Of a stretch of DNA of 8,709 nt, positions 1 through 4,986 are shown piece after piece. This DNA comes from CAZXNF01 sp050741255 (lineage in GTDB: Bacteria; Pseudomonadota; Gammaproteobacteria; Burkholderiales; SG8-41). The translations under genes were made by a program, and so were the position numbers. The notes below the pieces were generated by a model. It was not told where the DNA came from. It was given only the letters and a program-made list of their open reading frames with translations, and did not search any database. The stretch is taken from NCBI GenBank assembly GCA_050741255.1, contig JBOIEQ010000175.1, positions 1 through 8,709 on the forward strand, read 5' to 3'. The first letter of the stretch is position 1; every line of letters starts with the position of its first letter.

Positions 1-116
1 CTCCCGAAGGGGTCGTGCTGGGCATGCCCAAGGAGCAGCGAACCTGGCTGAAGCCGGGGGACAAGGTGGTGACGGAAGTCGAAGGCCTCGGCGCGCTGGA
101 AGTGACCCTCGCGTAG
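1..116 (+). CDS. Fumarylacetoacetate hydrolase family protein, C-terminal end (5' partial)
   Basis: Only the last 37 codons are in the window; the first complete codon is at base 3 and the stop is TAG. The residues include PEGVVLGMPKEQ, TWLKPGDKV and VEGLGALEVTLA. This is the usual end of the FAH fold, where a 'GTPxGV' turn is followed by 'WLkpGD', 'E(I/V)EGLG' and a short last strand. Enzymes of this family hydrolyse or isomerise acylpyruvate-type or 2-oxo acids with a divalent metal in the cytoplasm, for example fumarylpyruvate hydrolase or 5-carboxymethyl-2-hydroxymuconate isomerase. The metal-binding residues lie upstream of the window, so the substrate cannot be given. The next gene starts 86 nt downstream, with a palindrome and a repeat in between. 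Confidence 0.8.
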   Translation, partial: PEGVVLGMPKEQRTWLKPGDKVVTEVEGLGALEVTLA

Positions 117-124
117 CGAGGGTC

Positions 125-149
125 ATCCCGGCAGGCTTCAGGCCGGGAT
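125..149. repeat. Short palindrome (REP-like hairpin) after the FAH gene
   Basis: ATCCCGGC at 125-132 is the exact reverse complement of GCCGGGAT at 142-149, with a 9-nt loop. Similar 'tcATCCCGG...CCGGGATcca' hairpins are common dispersed intergenic elements in proteobacteria (family knowledge, from memory). A run of six T (160-165) follows 10 nt after the stem. That distance is too large for a textbook rho-independent terminator, but the structure may still protect or end the upstream transcript. Confidence 0.55.
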
Positions 150-165
150 CCAGAACGGATTTTTT

Positions 166-193
166 GCCGCCAAGACGCCAAGGACGCCAAGAG
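166..193 (+). repeat. Solitary 28-nt repeat arm built from CGCCAAGG units
   Basis: The stretch opens with GCCGC and continues as three CGCCAAG(A/G)-type units at 8-9 nt spacing. It matches the left arm of the inverted element at 1163-1190 at 26 of 28 positions, differing at 175 (A for G) and 193 (G for A), in the same orientation. The deacetylase gene is therefore bracketed by direct copies. It ends 9 nt before the start codon at 203, so any promoter of that gene must lie in or upstream of it. Confidence 0.85.
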
Positions 194-202
194 TGACAAG
201 GC

Positions 203-1150
203 ATGGATAAGGTTGCGTTGTACGTGAGCGATGCCCTCGGCCAGTACGGCTTCCCGAACGGCCACCCCTTCGGCCCCGACCGCCAAGCGGCCTTTCTGAA
301 GGAGGCGGTGAAGCGCGGCCTCGACAAACAGGCTGTGCACGGCGAGCCGCGCGCGGCGACCGAGGATGAGATCGAACGCTTTCACGACGCGGCGCTGGTG
401 TCCAAGGTCGAATACCTGTCGGAGTTGGGCGACGGCTACCTCGATGGCGGCGACACGCCGGCCTATCCCGGTGTGTACGAGGCCACCTCGACGGTGATCG
501 GCAGCGCGCTGGACGGCCTCGCGCGCGTGATGGCGGGCGACGTGCGGCGCACCTTCCAGCCGATTGGCGGCCTGCACCATGCGCGGCGCGGGTCGGCGGC
601 GGGCTTCTGCGTGTTCAACGACTGCGGCGTGGTGATCGATACCCTGCGCGCGCAGTACGGGGTGCAGCGCGTGGCCTACGTGGACATCGACGTGCACCAC
701 GGGGACGGCCTGTTCTATCCCTTCGAGTCCGATCCGGACCTGATCTTCGCGGACATCCACGAGGACGGGCGCTTCCTCTATCCGGGCACCGGTGACGCCG
801 ATGAGACGGGCAAGGGCGCGGCGGCGGGCACGAAGCTCAACCTGCCGATGCAACCGGGCGCGGGCGATCAGCAGTTCCGCGCGGCGTGGGAGAGGGTCGA
901 AGACCACGTGCGCCGCTTCAAGCCCGAGTTCATTGTCTTCCAGTGCGGCGCGGACAGCGTGGCGGGCGATCCGCTCGCACACCTGGAGTACACGCCGGCC
1001 GCGCACGGCTATGCGGCGAAACGCCTGTGCGTGCTCGCGAACGAACTGGCGGGCGGAAGGCTGATGGGTTTCGGCGGCGGCGGCTACAACCGGAACAATC
1101 TCGCGCAGGCGTGGTGCAACGTGCTCGACGAATTCCTGCGGGCGGACTAA
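203..1150 (+). CDS. Histone deacetylase / AcuC family zinc amidohydrolase
   Basis: A 315-residue protein of the arginase-deacetylase fold, related to bacterial AcuC and acetylpolyamine amidohydrolases. It probably removes acyl groups from lysine or polyamine amines in the cytoplasm. Visible motifs are GGLHHA with the catalytic histidine pair at 125-126, FNDCGV at 138-143, and VDIDVHHGDG at 160-169, which supplies Asp163 and His165 for zinc. QCGADS at 247-252 supplies the third zinc ligand, Asp251, and GGGGYN at 291-296 carries the transition-state tyrosine Tyr295. All residues needed for catalysis are present and the length is normal for a single-domain member. The ATG at 203 is the only reasonable start; its ribosome site is weak (ACAAGG, very close). 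The gene stands alone between two copies of the CGCCAAGG repeat. Substrate (acetyl-protein, acetylpolyamine or other) cannot be decided from the sequence. Confidence 0.92.
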   Translation: MDKVALYVSDALGQYGFPNGHPFGPDRQAAFLKEAVKRGLDKQAVHGEPRAATEDEIERFHDAALVSKVEYLSELGDGYLDGGDTPAYPGVYEATSTVIGSALDGLARVMAGDVRRTFQPIGGLHHARRGSAAGFCVFNDCGVVIDTLRAQYGVQRVAYVDIDVHHGDGLFYPFESDPDLIFADIHEDGRFLYPGTGDADETGKGAAAGTKLNLPMQPGAGDQQFRAAWERVEDHVRRFKPEFIVFQCGADSVAGDPLAHLEYTPAAHGYAAKRLCVLANELAGGRLMGFGGGGYNRNNLAQAWCNVLDEFLRAD

Positions 1151-1162
1151 AAACCAGTGTTG

Positions 1163-1289
1163 GCCGCCAAGGCGCCAAGGACGCCAAGAAGAGCGAAGGT
1201 ATGGTGGTGGTTGTAAATTTTGCGCGCGCGTTCCCGGTTCACGACAACACAGGTATTGCAGTTCTTGGCGTCCTTGGCGCCTTGGCGGC
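1163..1289. repeat. Perfect 28-nt inverted repeat with 71-nt spacer (CGCCAAGG type)
   Basis: Arm 1163-1190 and arm 1262-1289 are exact reverse complements over 28 nt; the match breaks immediately inside and outside. Each arm has a GCCGC end and three CGCCAAGG-like units. The 71-nt spacer contains a GC alternation (GCGCGCGCG near 1222-1230) and a G/T-rich stretch (GGTGGTGG, 1204-1211), with no recognised gene. The element fills most of the 148-nt gap between the deacetylase gene and the adenylate-forming enzyme. Transcribed, it could form a very stable cruciform-like hairpin. There is no T run after the right arm, so a normal intrinsic terminator is not supported. A third, solitary copy is at 166-193. 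Confidence 0.9.
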
Positions 1290-1298
1290 AAATCCAGA

Positions 1299-2687
1299 TT
1301 GAACGATTTTCGCAATTACCTTCCTGCCGTTCCCCGTTCCACCGTCGCCGGCATCGAATGGCCCGCGCTGACGAACGGGCGCGCCACCGCATTGCTCGCG
1401 CTGCTCGACCAGTTCGCCCATTCGGAACGGCTGGCGCCGGAGGAACTCCTCGCGCAGCAGTTTCGCCAAATCGATGGGCTGGCCGCGCATGCTTACGCGC
1501 ACGCGCCGTACTGGCGCGACCGACTGGCTCGGGCGGGCTACCGGCCGGGCGGCGCGCTGCGCGAGGTCTGGCCCTCGCTTCCGGTGCTGGAGCGCGCGGA
1601 GGTGCAGGCGCAGGGCGCGGCGTTGCGCTGCGCCGTGATCCCGCAGGGTCATGGCGGCACCGGAGAAGTCGCGACGTCCGGCTCGACAGGCATGCCCGTC
1701 CGCGTCCTGAAGACGGAACTGACCAACCTGTTCTGGGAAGCGGTGACGCTGCGCGACCATCTGTGGCACGGCCGCGATTTTTCAAAGGTGCTGGCGGGCA
1801 TCCGCTGGTTTCCGGATGGCACGGCTGCGGCGCCCGACGGCGAGTCCTGGCCGGACTGGGGCGCGCCCGTCTCCACCATTTATCCGTCGGGGCCTTGCCA
1901 CGGTCTCGCCATCACCGCGACGGTTGCGCAGCAGGCGGCGTGGCTGGCGCGCGTGCAGCCGGCCTATCTCGTCCTCTTTCCGTCACTGCTGCCCGACCTG
2001 ATCCGCGAATGCGCGCGGCAGGGGATCGCGCTCTCTGCCCTGAAGGAGGTGCGCACGGTCGGCGAATGCGTGGACGACGCGACGCGGGCCTTGTGCCTGG
2101 AAGCGTGGCAGGTGCCGGTGCACGACCTGTATTCCGCGCAGGAGGTCGGCTACATGACGGTGCAATGCGAAGCCGGTAGCCACCACGTCCAGGCCGAGAC
2201 GGTGCTGCTTGAAGTGCTGGATGACGCGGGCGGCGAGTGCGCGCCCGGCGAGACCGGCCGCATCGTGGTCACGCCGCTGCACAACTTCGCGACGCCGCTG
2301 TTCCGCTACGCGGTGGGCGATTACGCGGAGGTGGGGACGGTCTGCGCGTGCGGGCGCGGGTTGCCGGTGCTGACGCGCATTCTCGGCCGCGCCCGCAACA
2401 TGCTGACGCTGCCGGATGGCGGCCGGCTGTGGCCGCGCCTCGCGGAAATGCGCTACCACGAAGTGCTGCCGGTGCGGCAGTTCCAGCTCGTCCAGAAGAC
2501 GCCGGACGCGCTGGAGCTGCGGCTCGTTTCGGATCGCAAGGGCACCGCGGCGGAAGAGGCCACCCTGCAAAGCATGATCACCGCGCGTCTCGGGTATCCT
2601 TTCGCCCTCACGGTGACTTACCTCGACGCGATTCCGCGTAGCAAGAGCGGGAAGTTCGAGGACTTCCGCTCCGAACTGAACGATTGA
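1299..2687 (+). CDS. PaaK/CapK-like adenylate-forming enzyme (phenylacetate-CoA ligase family)
   Basis: A 462-residue ANL-superfamily protein resembling phenylacetate-CoA ligase and its capsule or F390-synthetase-like relatives. These activate a carboxylate with ATP, often then loading it on CoA or another acceptor. Motifs in order: P-loop TSGSTG at 126-131, YSAQEVG at 278-284 (adenine/acid site), PLFRYAVGD at 333-341, a CxCGR turn at 349-353, ILGRARNML at 361-369, and RSKSGKF at 447-453 with the C-terminal catalytic lysine. The start is TTG at 1299, because the first in-frame ATG is codon 132, after the P-loop, and the N-terminal region aligns with the family. No clear ribosome site is visible: the start lies 9 nt after the inverted-repeat arm. 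The stop nearly touches the methyltransferase gene, so the two form a transcriptional unit. Substrate is unknown; a CoA-independent transfer cannot be excluded. Confidence 0.85.
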   Translation: MNDFRNYLPAVPRSTVAGIEWPALTNGRATALLALLDQFAHSERLAPEELLAQQFRQIDGLAAHAYAHAPYWRDRLARAGYRPGGALREVWPSLPVLERAEVQAQGAALRCAVIPQGHGGTGEVATSGSTGMPVRVLKTELTNLFWEAVTLRDHLWHGRDFSKVLAGIRWFPDGTAAAPDGESWPDWGAPVSTIYPSGPCHGLAITATVAQQAAWLARVQPAYLVLFPSLLPDLIRECARQGIALSALKEVRTVGECVDDATRALCLEAWQVPVHDLYSAQEVGYMTVQCEAGSHHVQAETVLLEVLDDAGGECAPGETGRIVVTPLHNFATPLFRYAVGDYAEVGTVCACGRGLPVLTRILGRARNMLTLPDGGRLWPRLAEMRYHEVLPVRQFQLVQKTPDALELRLVSDRKGTAAEEATLQSMITARLGYPFALTVTYLDAIPRSKSGKFEDFRSELND

Positions 2688-2689
2688 AC

Positions 2690-3328
2690 ATGCCGGACTA
2701 CGCCCGCCAACTCACCGACTTCTTCCAGCTCGAGCGCATGCCGCGCGTGCCGGTGGAAAATTACTACGACGTGCTGGGCGAGATGGTTACGCGTCGCAGC
2801 GGCCACTGGGCGACCTTCGGCGTCGGCTGGAACCGAACCTTCCAGGAAATCACGCGCGTGCGGAAGCGCTATACGCACGCCAACAACCTGTATGCCTTCG
2901 AGTGGTGGGAAGGCCTGCCGGAAGACTGGCGGCCAGGCTATCCGCGCGGCTTCTTCCGCTTGCCGAAGGAGCGGGTGGCCCGCTGGTACACGCACGACCC
3001 GTCGGTGGTATTCGTCGACGGACTGTTTCAGGACACCCTGACCCCGGCGCGGGTGGCGGAGATGGGCGATCTCGCCTTCCTGCACATCGATTCCGACCTG
3101 TATGCGTCGGCGAAGCTGGTGCTCGAACGATTGACTTTAGCGCCGGGCACTGTCGTGCTGTTCGACGAGTTCTGGTCGCCGGCGGGCGAGTGGGAGTGGC
3201 ACGAACACGAGGCGAAGGCCTTCCACGAAATCTGCCTTGCGCGGAACCTGCGCATCTGGCCGCTGGCGCGGCGGGACGTGGACAGCGGGCCGCTGTCGGA
3301 GCAGGCGGCTTTCCTGATCCAGGCCTGA
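2690..3328 (+). CDS. TylF-like class I SAM-dependent methyltransferase
   Basis: A 212-residue protein of the TylF/macrocin O-methyltransferase type, which transfers a methyl group to a hydroxyl of a small molecule or sugar. The signature LHIDSDLY is at 131-138 and PGTVVLFDEFW at 152-162; these hold the metal and base residues of the family. GLPEDWRPG at 75-83 matches the family's 'FEGLPedWr' block, and FGVGWNRTF at 43-51 sits where the SAM glycine loop is expected. The usual 'GFDSFEGLP' reads AFEWWEGLP, so the ribose-binding Asp seems to be replaced by Glu. The ATG at 2690 is 2 nt beyond the upstream TGA. A TTG at 2684 would give a 4-nt overlap and two more residues, and is less likely. Tight linkage to the PaaK-like gene suggests both act on one product. 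The acceptor is not known. Confidence 0.8.
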   Translation: MPDYARQLTDFFQLERMPRVPVENYYDVLGEMVTRRSGHWATFGVGWNRTFQEITRVRKRYTHANNLYAFEWWEGLPEDWRPGYPRGFFRLPKERVARWYTHDPSVVFVDGLFQDTLTPARVAEMGDLAFLHIDSDLYASAKLVLERLTLAPGTVVLFDEFWSPAGEWEWHEHEAKAFHEICLARNLRIWPLARRDVDSGPLSEQAAFLIQA

Positions 3329-3342
3329 GGCAAGACCTTTGG

Positions 3343-3441
3343 GCCGCAGATACACGCAGATAAACGCAGATGCCACAAAGAACAGAATCCAGAATCATGT
3401 TATCCATGTTTGATCTGCGTTTATCTGCGTGTATCTGCGGC
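3343..3441. repeat. Perfect 29-nt inverted repeat with 41-nt spacer (CGCAGATAAA type)
   Basis: Arms 3343-3371 and 3413-3441 are exact reverse complements. Each arm has three CGCAGAT units at exactly 10-nt spacing, capped by GCCGC. On the right side the series continues into the spacer in degraded form: ATC-starting units at 3394, 3402, 3413, 3423 and 3433. The element occupies most of the 142-nt gap between the methyltransferase and monooxygenase genes. Dispersed CGCAGAT-type repeats of this kind occur between genes in many proteobacterial genomes (from memory, no source cited). A GTG at 3429 inside the right arm opens the monooxygenase frame but is not a credible start. Confidence 0.9.
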
Positions 3442-3457
3442 TGATCGAATTTGAAGT

Positions 3458-3463
3458 AAAGGG
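3458..3463 (+). promoter_or_regulatory. Ribosome binding site of the monooxygenase gene
   Basis: AAAGGG lies 7 nt before the ATG at 3471. It decides the start in favour of this ATG over the in-frame GTG at 3429, which falls within the CGCAGATAAA repeat arm and would add 14 repeat-encoded residues. Confidence 0.6.
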
Positions 3464-3470
3464 TTTCGGC

Positions 3471-4475
3471 ATGCGTCTGTCCGTCCTCGACCAGTCCCCC
3501 GTCATCAGCGGCCACACGCCCGCGCAGGCCGTCGCGGAGACGATCAAGCTCGCACAGTTTGCCGAGCAACTCGGCTTTCACCGCTACTGGCTGGCGGAGC
3601 ATCACGCCATCGCCGCGCTCGCCGATCCCTGTCCGGAGATTCTCGCCACGCGCGTGCTGTCCGCCACCTCGCGCATCCGCGTCGGCACCGGCGGCATCCT
3701 GTTGCCGTATTACTCGTCGTTGAAGGTGGCCGAGCAGTTCCGCATGCTGGAAGCGCTGTTTCCGGGCCGCGTCGATCTCGGCCTCGGGCGCGCGCCTGGC
3801 GGTGACCAGACCACGGCGATGGCGATGGGGGGCGGACGCTATCCGACGGCCGAGGATTTTCCCGACCAAGTGCAGTACCTGGTCGGTTGGCTCGACGGCT
3901 CGCTGCCGGCGGACAATCCGTTCGCGCGGGTCAAGGCGCAGCCGGTCTGCGATACGGCGCCGGAAGTGTGGCTGCTCGGTTCGTCCGACTATTCGGGGGC
4001 GCTTGCCGCGCAGCTTGGGCTGCGCTTCGCCTTCGCGAGTTTCATCAGCGCGTCCGGCGGCGAACACGTCATGCGGGATTACCGGCGCAAGTTCCAGCCG
4101 TCCGCGCGCGAGGCCGCGCCGTATTCTGCACTCGCCGTGTTCGTGATCTGCGCCGACACCGATGCGGAAGCGGAACGGCTGGCGGCCCCGATCGACCTGC
4201 GCCGGTTGAACATGGATTACGGCGTGGACGCGCCCATGCCGACGCAGGCCGAGGCCGAAGCACGGACCTACACCGAAGTTGAGCGCGCACGCATGCGCCA
4301 TCACCGCCCGCGTGTGATCCTCGGCGCACCCGCCACCGTGCGGGCGCGGCTGGAGGCGTTGATGGCTGCGTCGGAGGCCGACGAGCTGGTCGTCATCAGC
4401 ATCACCGGCAGCTATGCCACCCGCATGCGCTCCTACGAATTGCTCGCGGAGACTTGCTTGGCGAGTCAGCCCTGA
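3471..4475 (+). CDS. Luciferase-like flavin monooxygenase (LLM class, YhbW/MsnO8-like)
   Basis: A 334-residue TIM-barrel oxidoreductase, close in length and layout to E. coli YhbW (about 335 residues). Such proteins use reduced flavin supplied by a separate reductase to oxidise a small molecule in the cytoplasm; YhbW itself has no firm substrate. Seen here: LSVLDQSPV at 3-11, RYWLAEHH at 38-45, VGTGGILLPYYS at 71-82 and AEQFRMLEALFPGR at 87-100. These are followed by DLGLGRAPGGD at 102-112, the most typical block of this subfamily, then VWLLGSS at 166-172 and LGLRFAFAS at 182-190. No truncation or missing block is apparent. The gene is separated from the methyltransferase gene by the inverted repeat, so joint transcription is uncertain. 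Substrate cannot be predicted. Confidence 0.88.
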   Translation: MRLSVLDQSPVISGHTPAQAVAETIKLAQFAEQLGFHRYWLAEHHAIAALADPCPEILATRVLSATSRIRVGTGGILLPYYSSLKVAEQFRMLEALFPGRVDLGLGRAPGGDQTTAMAMGGGRYPTAEDFPDQVQYLVGWLDGSLPADNPFARVKAQPVCDTAPEVWLLGSSDYSGALAAQLGLRFAFASFISASGGEHVMRDYRRKFQPSAREAAPYSALAVFVICADTDAEAERLAAPIDLRRLNMDYGVDAPMPTQAEAEARTYTEVERARMRHHRPRVILGAPATVRARLEALMAASEADELVVISITGSYATRMRSYELLAETCLASQP

Positions 4476-4568
4476 AGCCCTGCCGTGCGTTAGAGTGTCG
4501 GTCGGGATTGCAGCGGGGCCGACGGCCCACCCGGCTATTCACGGTTTTTCAAAGACTTAAACCACCAA

Positions 4569-4574
4569 AGGGGA
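4569..4574 (+). promoter_or_regulatory. Ribosome binding site of psiF
   Basis: AGGGGA is 8 nt upstream of the ATG at 4583. The open frame extends upstream to 4454 inside the preceding gene, but this site and the signal peptide that follows fix the start at 4583. The rest of the 107-nt gap shows no convincing -35/-10 pair and no Pho box. It does contain a small GGGCC/GGCCC hairpin at 4516-4528 without a T run. Confidence 0.75.
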
Positions 4575-4582
4575 ATGCGAAC

Positions 4583-4891
4583 ATGAAACAACTGATCCTG
4601 GCAGTCAGCCTCGCCTTCGCGCTGGCACCCGCGGCCTACGCCGCGGATCCGGTGAAAAAGGAACCGAGCGCGGCGCAAAAAGCGCAGCAGGAAAAGATGA
4701 AGCAGTGCAACGCGGACGCGGGCGAGAAGAAGCTGGCCGGCGACGAGCGCAAGACTTTCATGAGCAAGTGCCTGTCGGAGAAAAAAGCCTCGCAGCAGGA
4801 CAAGATGAAATCCTGCAACAAGGACGCCGGCGACAAGAAGCTGGCGGGCGACGAGCGCAAGAAGTTCATGAGCGGCTGCCTCAAGGGGTGA
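4583..4891 (+). CDS. psiF: PsiF family secreted protein with two PsiF repeats
   Basis: A 102-residue, lysine-rich protein. Residues 1-20 form a signal peptide (MKQLILAVSL, then a hydrophobic stretch, cleavage after AYA), so the mature protein should be periplasmic or secreted. Two 28-residue PsiF repeats follow, at about 37-64 and 73-100. They share 22 of 28 positions, including the blocks KLAGDERK and CN-DAG. Each repeat has two cysteines (42/63 and 78/99) in matching positions, suggesting one disulfide per repeat. PsiF was named in E. coli as phosphate-starvation inducible; its molecular role is not known. The size matches the E. coli protein (about 106 residues). A strong terminator follows at 4950, so the gene appears to be a single-gene unit. 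Phosphate control is not visible upstream here. Confidence 0.93.
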   Translation: MKQLILAVSLAFALAPAAYAADPVKKEPSAAQKAQQEKMKQCNADAGEKKLAGDERKTFMSKCLSEKKASQQDKMKSCNKDAGDKKLAGDERKKFMSGCLKG

Positions 4892-4892
4892 T

Positions 4893-4916
4893 GGGTCAAG
4901 GGTAATGGGTAATGGG
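4893..4916 (+). repeat. GGGTAAT heptamer tandem repeat
   Basis: GGGTCAA, GGGTAAT, GGGTAAT and a final GGG follow each other directly after the psiF stop, a 7-nt period over 24 nt. Similar GGGTAAT runs are frequent between genes in beta- and gammaproteobacteria (from memory). An ATG inside it (4905) opens the pcm frame but is probably not the real start. Confidence 0.75.
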
Positions 4917-4949
4917 CGCCGGACCGGCTCGCTATCCGATCGCAGGCGA

Positions 4950-4986
4950 GGCGCACCGGGGGTTCTCCCGGTGCGCCTTTTCTTTT
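4950..4986 (+). terminator. Rho-independent terminator of psiF, overlapping the pcm start
   Basis: GGCGCACCGGG (4950-4960) pairs perfectly with CCCGGTGCGCC (4967-4977) around a 6-nt loop, and TTTTCTTTT follows at 4978-4986. This is a full 11-bp GC-rich stem plus U tract, 58 nt after the psiF stop. The 3' arm contains the likely GTG start of the next gene, and the U tract encodes its Leu-Phe-Phe. Confidence 0.9.

Noticed and set aside
166..1289. CRISPR array made of the CGCCAAGG copies
   Set aside because: There are only three copies, one inverted, with very unequal distances and a gene between them; no cas genes are present.
1163..1289. Intrinsic terminator function of the 127-nt inverted repeat
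   Set aside because: The arms are 71 nt apart and no T run follows either arm, so the classic structure is missing; the same holds for the 3343-3441 element.
3429..3470. GTG start extending the monooxygenase by 14 residues
   Set aside because: The GTG lies in the repeat arm. The ATG at 3471 has an AAAGGG site and the family's normal N-terminus.
2850..4304. A 484-codon minus-strand frame crossing the CGCAGATAAA element
   Set aside because: It runs through an inverted repeat and opposite two well-supported genes; the product has no family marks.
4454..4582. Upstream extension of psiF by 43 codons
   Set aside because: It would start inside the preceding gene and put 43 residues before a clear signal peptide; a strong ribosome site precedes the ATG at 4583.
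4476..4582. Pho box upstream of psiF
   Set aside because: No pair of CTGTCAT-like heptamers with the right spacing could be found, despite the name of the family.
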